In this document: positions 8,253 through 17,654 of the stretch, piece by piece
Numbering within the stretch: position 1 is the stretch's first letter
How the letters are laid out: every line of letters starts with the position of its first letter
Source: an uncultured Flavobacterium sp.
Lineage (GTDB): Bacteria; Bacteroidota; Bacteroidia; Flavobacteriales; Flavobacteriaceae
NCBI RefSeq assembly: GCF_946479975.1
Contig: NZ_CAMLIX010000063.1
Coordinates: 1-21,029, forward strand
Direction: 5' to 3'
Length of the DNA: 21,029 bases
Translations under genes and position numbers: made by a program
The notes under the pieces: generated by a model
The model's database searches: none
What the model was told of the DNA's origin: nothing
Seen by the model: the letters and a program-made list of their open reading frames with translations, nothing else

Positions 8253-11200
8253 CTAATTTAAAAAGTTGACTACTTTCAACGATTTTTTATTTCCTGCTTT
8301 ATCTGTCACAATAACCAAAAAGATTTGTTTGCTTGAAAAACTATGACTCTGAAGCAACACTTCTTTATTATTTTGAACATTTCTCTGACTTACCAAAACT
8401 TGTCCGATTACATTTAATACATCAACCTGAGCAATTTCTTCTGTATCTGAGGAAACCATTAAAGCATCATTTTTAAAATAAGCCATCGTATTATTTTTGG
8501 CTTCGATTTTATCAACAGCTAATGTTTTTGCTGTTGCTTGTCCAGCAAAATAAGCTGCATAAGCTTTAGATAATTCAGATGAATTACCACAAGAAGAGGC
8601 ATCCCAGTTTACAGACCAAGTCATTAAACCTCTTAAAGAAGGATATGGGCCACCTGGCTGCATAGTATAAGTTCTTCCAGAAAAAGTAGTTCCGGTTCTT
8701 AAATAATGCATAGCACTAATTCCTTCTGCCGGCGTTAAATAACCGCTTCCTGCTGCACTTGGACAAGCTGGTAATGCAATCAAAACTTTTGAGGCCGGTA
8801 AACCATCAAAATGCATTCCTGTTGTACCAATGTTATATCCTTTTATAATCATATCGGTTAGGGCTGTTACCATATTTGCTTTTTTAGCAGAACCATAGTA
8901 TTGACCGTCTAAACCGTTTTCTCCTCCTGTATTATACAATTGTACTGCTAATAAATCCAATTCATTACGTAAGTTTTGAATGATTGGCAAGAACGAACCA
9001 AAAGTATCTGTATAGGTAGAATATCCTCCTTGTACATATTGTGTTTCTGGAGCTGCGGTTAATAAAAATCCAGTTCCGTAATATGCTTTTAATTCTTTGA
9101 AAGCATCTACTACGTTTTTCAATCTTGGATAAGCAGAAATACCGGTATAAGAAATATCTCTTAAGGCTCCTGCACTAAAATTCATCGATCCGCCTTCAAA
9201 ATCAATATCAACTCCATCAAATTGATATTCATCGATAATGGCTTTCATACCATTAACAAAAATATTTTTTTGAGCTACAGTTTCTAAAACAACATGACCA
9301 TTCTGACCTCCAATAGAGATAATAACAGGAACACCGCTGTCTCTTAAAGATTTGATATCATTTTTCAACAATTGCTTATTGAAAACTCCGTTGGTCAAAT
9401 ATCTGTTATCATTTGTAGTTAAGATTGGTGTGTAACCATCACGATTCACTGTTTCTACGAAAGAGTAATCGACTACGTTGAACTTACTTCCGACCATTTG
9501 AGAAAAATATAAAAATGGAGCACCAGCATTTTCCCATGAATGTGCATATCCTAAAATAATTTTAGAAGGAAGCGGAATAAATCTATTCGTGCTCACCGGA
9601 GCAATTTTGATTGTATTGTTTAAGGTAGTTACTGCCGCTTTATTATCGGTTGCTTTAATTACAACTGGATAATCCTGATAAGCAGATGGTGTAAAATTAT
9701 ACGTATAAGTATTATTTGTACCTGCAGTCATGTTAAACGTACCACCGTTTATGGTAATTGTAACTCCCGAAACCGATCCGTCACTATCAACAGCTGTAAC
9801 CGAAATTGGTACAACTTGAAAAGAACTTTGGTTTACCGTAGTATTTGATGGTGAATTCCAAGTAATTACTGGTACCGAATTTGGGCAGTTTGCACCTGAA
9901 CAAGTTAATGTAAAACTATATGTTTTTGCCTCTGTTGTTCCGTTTGATGCAGTAGCTGTAACGGTTAAAGTATGAGAAGCCGAAAACTGATTTGCTGCCG
10001 GTGTCCAAACTGATGTATAAGTTCCCGAAGAATTCGTAGCACTTATCGTTTGTCCGTCTAAACTAAATACAACAGATGAAATTGTAGTAGCATCTGCAGC
10101 ACTTAAGCCGACACTTGCAACAAAATTTATTGATGATCCTAAATTGATAGCAATCGCCGAAGCTGTTGGTGCTGTAATGGTAACAACTGGTTTAGTTGCA
10201 ACCACCGCTTGTCTGTTGAAATTATAAACTGTTGGCGTTGTTGGAACTGCAAAGTTGGCTAAGTTATTTGGATAATAAGTAACTTCGCCATTTTCCCATG
10301 AATTTAATTTTAAACTTAAAATTTGTGCGTAACCTGCTACAACTGAATTATCGAAAGTATAATTTCCTGATGCGTCTGTTGTTGCCAAAACACTTTTCCA
10401 GTTATGTGTATTGTCTGTCCAAGGTAAAACGATTTCTACTTTTGCGCCAGCAACCGGAGTAGTTCCGTTTTTAACAGATCCGCTGATTAAGTTTGCAGCT
10501 GCCGCTAAAGCCATTTTTGCAGTTGCACTTGTATTGAAGTTGTAAACTGTCGGGCTTGAAGGAACAGCAAAGTTGGCTAAATTATTTGGATAATAATTTA
10601 CTTCTCCGTTTGACCAGCTGTTTAGTTTTAAACTTGTAATTTGTGTATAACCGTCTATAACTGAATTATCAAAACTGTATTTTCCTTGCGCGTCTGTGGT
10701 TGCAATAACGCTTTTCCAGTTGTGTGTGTTATCTGTCCAAGGTAAAACTAGTTCTACTTTTGCGCCGGCAACCGGAGTTGAGCCATTTTTAACGGTGCCA
10801 CTGATTTTACTTGATGTTACTACAACATCTTGTGCAAAGTTCAACGTTTTATTCGCATTCAGATTTGAATAAACTGTAGAAGCTGGAGTAAATGTTTGTC
10901 CGCTTAAAGCTGCTGTTACTGTATAATTTCCGCCGGAAGGCAAACTAAGCGAATATGTTCCGCTCGAATTGGTAACGGCTGTGATATTTCCTGCTGTAAA
11001 AGATGCTGTAATTGTTACGCCAGCAACCGGAGTTGTATTGTTTAAGACTGTTCCGCTTACGGTGTAATTAACAACTGCTGCGCCTTGTGTAAAATTCAAC
11101 GTTTTGTTTGCGCTTATCGCGCTATAAACTGTTGATGCAGGAGTGTAAGAGAATCCTGTTTTGGCAGCGGTAACGGTAAAAGTAAGACCTGCTCCTAAAC

Positions 11201-12986
11201 CTGTAACATTGTAAACACCGCTTGCATTAGAAACCGCAGTTAAAACTGTTGAGCCAGATGTAGCTGTAACTGTAACTCCAGAAACTGGTGTTGTTCCGTC
11301 CAAAACGGTTCCGCTTACTGCATATAAATGTTGTGTTCCGTTTATAACTACGTTGGTTTGATTTACTGTTACATTGGTCAAATTTACGGGAGTAAAAGTA
11401 TAACCGCCTTTTACAGCTGTAACACTATAATTTTGTCCTGAAGTTAAGTTGTTGAATGTAAAATTACCTGCTGTAGAAACTATAGTTTGCAACACAACAT
11501 TACTTGCATTGCGCAATTCTACTGTAACGTCTGAAACTAAAGCTGATCCGTTTTTTACAGAACCTGTAATGCTAACGGTTCCGATAACTGCACCTCCGAA
11601 AGAAGTATCAACTTGGTTTAATAATGAATTCGGAATAGAACCTCTGGTATCCTGAGATAATTCCCAAATCATTCCGCCGGCAAGGTTTTTTGATTTTATG
11701 TACTGCACTTTTAAATCCATTGATTGTTTATCTTCATAAGAAATAAACTGTTTCAAAGTTGCATTATATAAATAAGGAACTTTTGTAGTATTGTCAAAAT
11801 AGCGTACCCATCCTGCAGATGCCGCAGCTGGCGTTACCAGCATGGTAGTTGGATCTAGATAAGCATGTGAATTCGTAACTGGATTTCCGACTAAATCGCA
11901 AATTTCGATACTTCCTGATTTCTCACAAGCTCCCGAACCATCCCATGTTCCGGTTGGATTTTGCGGATTTGTACATCCTCCAACAACATCTCTTGGTGCC
12001 GAAACGAATAATCCGTTGGTTGAATTTGTGGCAACGTTATCGAATTTTTTTCCGTAAAAAGGCAGTCCCATAATTAATTTATTCGCAGGAAAACCAACAA
12101 CATTTAGATATTGATTTGTCAATTCGTCTAAAGATTCTGATTGTGTTGCGCCGTATAAAGGATCATTTGGATTTCCGCTTGCGTATAATGGCGCGTTGTA
12201 GCATGTTTTGTCGTACCAGTTTCCACCAAAATCATATCCGAAATACGTGATGTAATCGCAATAAGTCGAAATATCTTCTGCCATACCGTATTGCGATCTG
12301 TTGTTTGGTCCTAAATACTGTTTAGAAACATTTCTAACATTGTTTCCTGCAGCAATTGTTACCAGTTTATTTGGCATTGCCTGACGCATAGCTTTCAATA
12401 AATAAACCAAATTTTTGTTATCATCAGGACTATATTTTTGAGGAGGGACAGGCGAACCATTTACTATTTCTGTACCGTCAGTTCCGCCCGAAAGAGGATA
12501 TTCCCAATCGATATCAAAACCGTCAATAAAAGGATAAGTAGTAATAAAGTTTGCCATATCTGCTGCTAAAGCTGCTCTTGCTACAGGACTTGCAGCAATT
12601 GGAGAAAGATCTTGTCCTTTTGTCCAGCCTCCAACAGAAATTAAAATTTTTAAATGAGGATATTTTTCTTTTAACTTTTTCAAGTCATAAAAGTTCCCTT
12701 TTACGGGAGCATCCCAAGGAATTCCGCCTTCCATATGCTCAAAATCAGCATACGTATCTAAACATTTTAACTTTGTATTCTCTGGATGGGCAGGATCATA
12801 AGTTGTTCCATAAAAAGAATAATTCAAATGCGTCAATTTACTTCCATCAATTTTCGGAACATTAAAATCCCGAGCATAAATAGACCATTGCGCATAATAC
12901 CCTACTACTTTTTTTCCGTGAGCTGGTTGGGCTAACGCAAGTAAGGGAAACAGTAACAAAAATAGCAATCTGTAATAATGTTTCAT
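8253..12986 (-). CDS. chiA: ChiA: secreted chitinase with two GH18 domains
   Basis: This 1577-residue enzyme hydrolyses chitin outside the cell. In order: signal peptide (1-19, ending ALA before QPAHG); GH18 domain 1 (about 24-466) with the catalytic DxxDxDxE motif DGFDIDWE at 155-162; three beta-rich repeats of about 85 residues resembling carboxypeptidase-regulatory domains (about 470-725); two nearly identical repeats of 106 residues (about 724-830 and 830-930); two Ig/PKD-like domains (about 935-1135); GH18 domain 2 (about 1135-1485) with DGVDIDFE at 1257-1264; and a C-terminal region of about 90 residues (VDVLNVIGQVL, then KKSLKVVNFLN) resembling type IX secretion sorting domains. Both catalytic glutamates (E162, E1264) are present. 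The layout and length match F. johnsoniae ChiA, in which the two domains act differently on chitin. It is the last gene of the operon, 477 bp after the GH20 gene. Confidence 0.96.
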   Translation of the reverse strand: MKHYYRLLFLLLFPLLALAQPAHGKKVVGYYAQWSIYARDFNVPKIDGSKLTHLNYSFYGTTYDPAHPENTKLKCLDTYADFEHMEGGIPWDAPVKGNFYDLKKLKEKYPHLKILISVGGWTKGQDLSPIAASPVARAALAADMANFITTYPFIDGFDIDWEYPLSGGTDGTEIVNGSPVPPQKYSPDDNKNLVYLLKAMRQAMPNKLVTIAAGNNVRNVSKQYLGPNNRSQYGMAEDISTYCDYITYFGYDFGGNWYDKTCYNAPLYASGNPNDPLYGATQSESLDELTNQYLNVVGFPANKLIMGLPFYGKKFDNVATNSTNGLFVSAPRDVVGGCTNPQNPTGTWDGSGACEKSGSIEICDLVGNPVTNSHAYLDPTTMLVTPAAASAGWVRYFDNTTKVPYLYNATLKQFISYEDKQSMDLKVQYIKSKNLAGGMIWELSQDTRGSIPNSLLNQVDTSFGGAVIGTVSITGSVKNGSALVSDVTVELRNASNVVLQTIVSTAGNFTFNNLTSGQNYSVTAVKGGYTFTPVNLTNVTVNQTNVVINGTQHLYAVSGTVLDGTTPVSGVTVTATSGSTVLTAVSNASGVYNVTGLGAGLTFTVTAAKTGFSYTPASTVYSAISANKTLNFTQGAAVVNYTVSGTVLNNTTPVAGVTITASFTAGNITAVTNSSGTYSLSLPSGGNYTVTAALSGQTFTPASTVYSNLNANKTLNFAQDVVVTSSKISGTVKNGSTPVAGAKVELVLPWTDNTHNWKSVIATTDAQGKYSFDNSVIDGYTQITSLKLNSWSNGEVNYYPNNLANFAVPSSPTVYNFNTSATAKMALAAAANLISGSVKNGTTPVAGAKVEIVLPWTDNTHNWKSVLATTDASGNYTFDNSVVAGYAQILSLKLNSWENGEVTYYPNNLANFAVPTTPTVYNFNRQAVVATKPVVTITAPTASAIAINLGSSINFVASVGLSAADATTISSVVFSLDGQTISATNSSGTYTSVWTPAANQFSASHTLTVTATASNGTTEAKTYSFTLTCSGANCPNSVPVITWNSPSNTTVNQSSFQVVPISVTAVDSDGSVSGVTITINGGTFNMTAGTNNTYTYNFTPSAYQDYPVVIKATDNKAAVTTLNNTIKIAPVSTNRFIPLPSKIILGYAHSWENAGAPFLYFSQMVGSKFNVVDYSFVETVNRDGYTPILTTNDNRYLTNGVFNKQLLKNDIKSLRDSGVPVIISIGGQNGHVVLETVAQKNIFVNGMKAIIDEYQFDGVDIDFEGGSMNFSAGALRDISYTGISAYPRLKNVVDAFKELKAYYGTGFLLTAAPETQYVQGGYSTYTDTFGSFLPIIQNLRNELDLLAVQLYNTGGENGLDGQYYGSAKKANMVTALTDMIIKGYNIGTTGMHFDGLPASKVLIALPACPSAAGSGYLTPAEGISAMHYLRTGTTFSGRTYTMQPGGPYPSLRGLMTWSVNWDASSCGNSSELSKAYAAYFAGQATAKTLAVDKIEAKNNTMAYFKNDALMVSSDTEEIAQVDVLNVIGQVLVSQRNVQNNKEVLLQSHSFSSKQIFLVIVTDKAGNKKSLKVVNFLN
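10207..10816 (-). repeat. Tandem 318-bp repeat inside chiA
   Basis: Two copies (about 10207-10498 and 10531-10816) with an offset of 318 bp, for example AAAGTTGGCTAAGTTATTTG at 10251 and almost the same at 10569. They encode the paired 106-residue repeats, each containing GAKVE, LPWTDNTHNWKSV and YYPNNLANFAVP. The reading frame is kept, so gain or loss of one unit would leave an intact protein. Confidence 0.85.
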
Positions 12987-13463
12987 AATTAATAAATATT
13001 AGTTAATAGAAAATAAGTAATTAGGCCACAGTCGCCTAAAGGCTTCCGGGTTTCGCTCAACTGCAGTTTGGAAGTCCGCGGTCGATTGGAAATAAACTCA
13101 AATTATATTCTATAGATAAATATTATACTATTACTGATTCGTACATAATCATTAGCAAATAGTAGTGATTGATATTTATTTATAATTTTTAAAAAAATTA
13201 ATGTCAAATACAAATGATAAACTTGGGACACTCATCAATCTATACTCTTTTTTGTCATGTTTTATTCTATTCTTTTTATTTGGTTTTTAAAGGTTATTAT
13301 TCCGTGATTGGTTATTTTCAAATTAAAATTTATAGCATTTTCTGTAAGACACATTTTTGAATATTTAGTTGTAATTACCTCTGCCAAATAATGGCAGAGA
13401 TAATCAACTCTCTAAAAAAAAAAGTAGTAGGTTAAAAACGTACTATGTAATTATTCAAAAAAA
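12987..13463. other. 477-bp gap between the GH20 gene and chiA
   Basis: No gene is visible. Most of it is very AT-rich. It contains a patch at 13023-13088 of clearly higher GC, with GCCTAAAGGC, CTTCC/GGAAG and the palindrome AACTGCAGTT, and a strong stem-loop at 13374-13404. I found no perfect Bacteroidota promoter for chiA; TACTATTTG (minus strand, near 13156-13164) and TATAATTTG (near 13095-13103) resemble a -7 box with one extra base. The long leader suggests that chiA may have its own regulation. Confidence 0.5.
13374..13404 (-). promoter_or_regulatory. Intercistronic stem-loop between GH20 gene and chiA
   Basis: The 13-nt arms 13374-13386 and 13392-13404 (core CTCTGCCA / TGGCAGAG) pair around a 5-nt loop, with one G-U pair in the minus-strand RNA. 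It lies 60 bp after the GH20 stop codon. The U-run typical of a terminator is absent after the hairpin, so it may stabilise or attenuate rather than end the transcript. Confidence 0.6.
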
Positions 13464-15521
13464 TTAAATTAATTTCTTTAAGCTTGTATAAACAGCCAAC
13501 TCAACATCTGCATGATCTTTTGTATTACAATCTTCAACTAATTTTTTCACATTATTTGAAGCTGCTTTATTATCTAAAACCAATAATAATTCTTGCGAAG
13601 CATCGCTTAATTTTTGAGATAAAGGCAGAATTGGCTGTACCAATGGTGCGTTTTTACCCAATTCTGTCAAGTCTTTATGAAGCGCAATCCATTTGTTGAA
13701 AAATGCTGCAACTTTGGCTTTATTCTCTGCCGATTTATTTGCTAAATATTGATTTACTGCTGCATCAAACGCTAAAGCATCTTTTGCATCTGGACCACAA
13801 GCGTCTGCGAATAAAGTAAACGGAGAATACATTTGATATTCTGTTCCGCCTTTGTTACGTGTATATCCTTTTAAAGGTTCGCTTACATATGAAAATTCTT
13901 CAAGCGCTTTAATATTTTGATTGTTTGCAATGTTTCTTAAAATGACATCTTTGTTACGAATGTGCGTTAATCCCAATTCTTCTAATCGAAAAGAAATTGT
14001 TTCTAAACGTTTGCGCATGTTTTCAACATCGACAATATCTTCTGCCGACCAAAGTCTTTCGGCGATTGCAGCTGTTCTTGGCCAAATTCTAGAATCAATC
14101 GTTTCGGGAGTAACCAATTCTGACCACATTGTTGCTTCTCCACCTAAAATTCTTGCTTTTTCATCAGCAGTTAAATTTGCTTTTGGCATTGGATCATTTA
14201 AATAATGACTCGCAATTGGATACATCAAATCCATATAATAACCGTTTGATAATACTGTTTTGTAGCCTTTTTTAACGGCATCTACTAAAGATTGTCCAGC
14301 TGCCATTCCTTCGTTTGGACCTCTCCAAGAATGTACAATGGCTTCTTTAGATAAATCTTTGGTTAAAATTTCTTCCCAACCCATCAATTGCTTTCCGTGT
14401 TTTTTCAACATCGGTGCCAACTGCATGGTAAAGTAAGTTTGTAATTCGTGATTGGTTTTTAAGTTGTGTTTCTTTTTAAATTCTCGAATTTTAGGATTTG
14501 CATCCCAGTCTTTCCCTTCGTTTTCATCTCCACCAATGTGGAAATAAGCACCTGGAAACAACGGACAAACCTCATCAAAAACACCGCTTAAAATTTGATA
14601 TGTTTTAGGATTTGAAGGATCTAATGTTGGAGAAAAAATCCCTGCATTTCTTTCAATTCCATAGGTAGCAATTGCTGTACCTTCAATATTTTTTTCGGAT
14701 GTTCCTCCTGTCAAAGTAGTTACTTTACTTCCTATTTCTGGATAAGCAGTCAAAATTGCAGATCCGTGACCTGGAACATCTATTTCTGGAACAATTAAAA
14801 TACCGCGCTCATCGGCATATTTTACGATATTTTTAATTTCCTCTTGTGTATAATAAAGTCCATCCGAAGCTAATTCGATAAACTTAGTGTGTTTTTTCAT
14901 TTCGATTCTCCAGCCTTGATCATCAACCAAATGCCAGTGAAAAACATTCATTTTCATTGCGGCCAATCCGTCAATATTTCTTTTAATGACATCAACAGGC
15001 TGAAAATGTCTTGAAGCATCTATCATTAATCCTCTCCAAGTAAATCTTGGGAAATCTGAAATTTTTGAAGCTGGGAAGTAAAAGGAAGAAGCATTATTCT
15101 GCAGCATTTGCAATAAGGTTTCCAGACCATGCAAAGCTCCTAAATCGCTTGAAGCGTTTAAGGTAATTTTATTTGCAGTAATATCTAAATGATAACTTTC
15201 GTCTTCGTATAAACCAATTTTACCGCTCTTGGTACAATTGATTTGTAATTCTGCATTAGGAACTTCATTTAATCTTGCAATATATCCTTGCTGAAAAAAT
15301 ATACCAGTTCGACCATCTAATCGGCGCAGGAAACGCGTTACTCCTCCAAAAATTCTCTGATTTGGATTTCCTGTAATATTGACTTTAAAATTTTTGTTTA
15401 AAGCAAAATTACCTTCATTAATAACGACATTCTGAGGCCAAGGCATAAGATTGAGCTGCTCTTTCTGAATTTGAGCACCCGCAGATATGCCTGCAAATAA
15501 TAGGACAAATAGATATTTCAT
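13464..15521 (-). CDS. Beta-N-acetylhexosaminidase, GH20
   Basis: This enzyme releases terminal N-acetylglucosamine from chitobiose and short chitin oligosaccharides. The 685-residue protein has a signal peptide (MKYLFVLLFAGISAGAQ) without a lipobox, so it is probably periplasmic. Residues 20-150 form the N-terminal GH20b-type domain. The catalytic barrel runs from FTWRGLMIDASRHFQP (about 160) to about 510 and has the hallmark HIGGDEN with the catalytic pair D332-E333. A helical C-terminal extension of about 170 residues (515-685) has no recognised function. It is the fourth gene of the chitin operon, 152 bp after nagB, with a small stem-loop between. The start ATG at 15519-15521 gives the signal peptide directly. 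The family is certain; the substrate is inferred from the locus. Confidence 0.95.
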   Translation of the reverse strand: MKYLFVLLFAGISAGAQIQKEQLNLMPWPQNVVINEGNFALNKNFKVNITGNPNQRIFGGVTRFLRRLDGRTGIFFQQGYIARLNEVPNAELQINCTKSGKIGLYEDESYHLDITANKITLNASSDLGALHGLETLLQMLQNNASSFYFPASKISDFPRFTWRGLMIDASRHFQPVDVIKRNIDGLAAMKMNVFHWHLVDDQGWRIEMKKHTKFIELASDGLYYTQEEIKNIVKYADERGILIVPEIDVPGHGSAILTAYPEIGSKVTTLTGGTSEKNIEGTAIATYGIERNAGIFSPTLDPSNPKTYQILSGVFDEVCPLFPGAYFHIGGDENEGKDWDANPKIREFKKKHNLKTNHELQTYFTMQLAPMLKKHGKQLMGWEEILTKDLSKEAIVHSWRGPNEGMAAGQSLVDAVKKGYKTVLSNGYYMDLMYPIASHYLNDPMPKANLTADEKARILGGEATMWSELVTPETIDSRIWPRTAAIAERLWSAEDIVDVENMRKRLETISFRLEELGLTHIRNKDVILRNIANNQNIKALEEFSYVSEPLKGYTRNKGGTEYQMYSPFTLFADACGPDAKDALAFDAAVNQYLANKSAENKAKVAAFFNKWIALHKDLTELGKNAPLVQPILPLSQKLSDASQELLLVLDNKAASNNVKKLVEDCNTKDHADVELAVYTSLKKLI

Positions 15522-15641
15522 TTTTCTTTTTTTTGGTTTGGATAGTTTTTAAGTATCCTAAATGTATTAAAAAAAACAAAACTCAGAACGATTTCTGCTT
15601 TACCTCACTTTGCGATGAGATCAATCTGAATTTTGTTATGC

Positions 15642-15661
15642 GATTCATTATCAAATGAATC
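15642..15661 (-). promoter_or_regulatory. Intercistronic stem-loop between nagB fusion and GH20 gene
   Basis: A perfect 8-bp stem GATTCATT / AATGAATC with the 4-nt loop ATCA lies 12 bp after the nagB stop codon. It is weaker than the other stem-loops of the operon. A U-run is lacking. The rest of the 152-bp gap is AT-rich and shows no promoter. Confidence 0.45.
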
Positions 15662-15673
15662 TATAAAAATTAA

Positions 15674-17611
15674 TTAGTAGTCAAATCGTTTAAAAGCTTC
15701 AATAGCTTCATATTCAGCCAAACCTAATTCATCATATAAAATGGCTGTATTTTTATTACGGTCTTCTGCTCTTACCCAGAATTCACGTGAGTCATTACCT
15801 TGAAACATCACTCGGTCTTTTTGAGATTGATGATGCAAAATAGCATTACGCTTTAACAATACTTCTGACGGACTTAACGGAACTGCCATGTCTATTTCAT
15901 GAATATCCCATTCGTGCCAAGCGCCTCTGTAAAGCCAAAGCCAGCAATCGTCCATATAAGGTTCTGATTTAAGTTGTTTTAATGCTGCAAAAATAGCATT
16001 CAAACATACTTCATGTGTTCCATGCGGATCTGCAAGATCTCCCGCTGCAAAAACCTGATGTGGTTTTATTTTAGCAATAATATCTTTTACAATAGCAATA
16101 TCTTCTGGTCCTAGCGGATTCTTTTTTACCTGCCCTGTTTCATAAAAAGGAAGATCTAAAAAATGGGTGTTTTCATCTTTTAATCCAATATATCTTGTTG
16201 CGCCGTAAGATTCTCTTCTTCTAATAAGTCCTTTTAATTTTCGAACTTCAAGAGAATCAATTTGGTTTTCTGATTTATTTTTTAGAAAATCAATTACAGC
16301 TTTGAAATTGATATCTGCTTTACCTTCTCCAACAAAATCAATGGCTACTTCGGCAAATTTCAAAGCTTCATCATCAGAAACTGCAATATTTCCAGAGGTT
16401 TGATACACTACATGCACATCGTGACCTTGTTTGATTAACTTAGAGAAAGTTCCTCCCATAGAAATCACGTCATCATCTGGATGCGGACTAAAAAGTATTA
16501 CTCTCTTTTTTGCCGGATTTGCTCTTTCTGGACGGTACGAATCATCTGTGTTTGGTTTTCCTCCCGGCCATCCAGTAATGGTATGCTGTAAAATATTAAA
16601 CATATTAATGTTCATATCATAAGCAGAACCTTCCTGCGCCAAAAGATCAGACATTCCGTTGTTATTGTAATCACGGTCGGTCAGCTTTAAAATAGATTGT
16701 TTTGTTTTTTGACAAAGCCAAACAATGGCTTTACTTTTTAACTCAGGAGTCCAAAGACATTCACCAACTAACCAAGGCGTTTTGAAACGAGTTAATTCTA
16801 CCGAAGCAGACTGATCTAAAACAAAAGTGGCATTGGGATGATTTTGCAAAAATGTCGCTGGAACTTCAGAACTAATATCGCCTTGAATGGTTCTTTTTAT
16901 AATTTCTGCTTTGTTTTGTCCCCAAGCCATCAAAACAATACGTTTTGATCTCATAATTGTTGAAACCCCCATTGTAATGGCACGTTTAGGCACATTATCA
17001 ATTCCGTTAAAAGCAGACGAAGCATCTACTCTCGTAATATGATCTAATGTAATAATTCGTGTTCCTGAATTGATGTGCGAACCTGGTTCGTTAAAACCAA
17101 CGTGACCCGTACGTCCAATTCCTAATAACTGAAAATCAAGACCTCCGGCATTTTTAATATTCATTTCATAATCAATACAATATTGATTGATTTCTTCAAT
17201 TGCTACTGTACCATCTGGAATATTAATATTTTCTGGTTTAATATCAATATGATTAAAAAGATGTTCATGCATGAAATAATGATAGCTCTGATTGTTCTCT
17301 TTCGTCATCGGATAATATTCATCCAGATTAAAAGTGATTACATTGCTAAAACTTAGTCCTTCTTCTCTGTGCATTCTCACCAGTTCTTCGTAAACTTTTA
17401 TAGGCGAAGAACCTGTAGCCAAACCCAATACGCAAGATTTGTTTTTGTCTTGTTTAGATCGAATTAGCTGCGCAATTTCCTGTGCTACAATGACAGAAGC
17501 TTCAACAGAATTTTTGAAGATTTCGTTGTGAATTTTTTCAAATCGAGTTTCTTCAAATTTTCCCGCGCTTTTATAACTGATATCAGGTTTTATTTCTAAA
17601 GCACTTTTCAT
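15674..17611 (-). CDS. nagB: Glucosamine-6-phosphate deaminase fused to PIG-L deacetylase-like domain
   Basis: The N-terminal domain (about 30-275) is a NagB-type deaminase, which turns glucosamine-6-phosphate into fructose-6-phosphate and ammonia. It has LGLATGSSP (62-70), FNLDEYYPM with the catalytic Asp97, and GIGRTGHVGFNEPGS with His170 and Glu175. After a linker (about 275-370) the C-terminal domain (about 370-640) belongs to the PIG-L/LmbE family of zinc N-deacetylases, with HPDDD at 377-381 and DPHGTH at 528-533, giving the expected ligands H377, D380 and H533. The length of 645 compares with about 265 for E. coli NagB. Similar fusions are known in Bacteroidota. No signal peptide is present, so it acts in the cytoplasm. 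The fusion suggests that GlcNAc-6-phosphate or a related compound is deacetylated by the same protein, but the activity of the second domain is inference. It is the third gene of the operon. Confidence 0.93.
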   Translation of the reverse strand: MKSALEIKPDISYKSAGKFEETRFEKIHNEIFKNSVEASVIVAQEIAQLIRSKQDKNKSCVLGLATGSSPIKVYEELVRMHREEGLSFSNVITFNLDEYYPMTKENNQSYHYFMHEHLFNHIDIKPENINIPDGTVAIEEINQYCIDYEMNIKNAGGLDFQLLGIGRTGHVGFNEPGSHINSGTRIITLDHITRVDASSAFNGIDNVPKRAITMGVSTIMRSKRIVLMAWGQNKAEIIKRTIQGDISSEVPATFLQNHPNATFVLDQSASVELTRFKTPWLVGECLWTPELKSKAIVWLCQKTKQSILKLTDRDYNNNGMSDLLAQEGSAYDMNINMFNILQHTITGWPGGKPNTDDSYRPERANPAKKRVILFSPHPDDDVISMGGTFSKLIKQGHDVHVVYQTSGNIAVSDDEALKFAEVAIDFVGEGKADINFKAVIDFLKNKSENQIDSLEVRKLKGLIRRRESYGATRYIGLKDENTHFLDLPFYETGQVKKNPLGPEDIAIVKDIIAKIKPHQVFAAGDLADPHGTHEVCLNAIFAALKQLKSEPYMDDCWLWLYRGAWHEWDIHEIDMAVPLSPSEVLLKRNAILHHQSQKDRVMFQGNDSREFWVRAEDRNKNTAILYDELGLAEYEAIEAFKRFDY

Positions 17612-17654
17612 TTCTTTTCTTTTTTTTGGAGTAATTACTTTGGCTTAAAGAATA

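Noticed and set aside
10207..10816. Direct repeats considered as a possible CRISPR or mobile element
   Set aside because: They are in frame inside chiA, 318 bp long and encode protein modules; no short regular spacers exist. No CRISPR array is present anywhere in the window.
12987..13463. Candidate -7 boxes TACTATTTG and TATAATTTG upstream of chiA
   Set aside because: Each has three instead of two bases between TA and TTTG, and no -33 TTTG at a proper distance was found.
13921..14205. Plus-strand open frame of 94 codons
   Set aside because: Antisense shadow of the GH20 gene.
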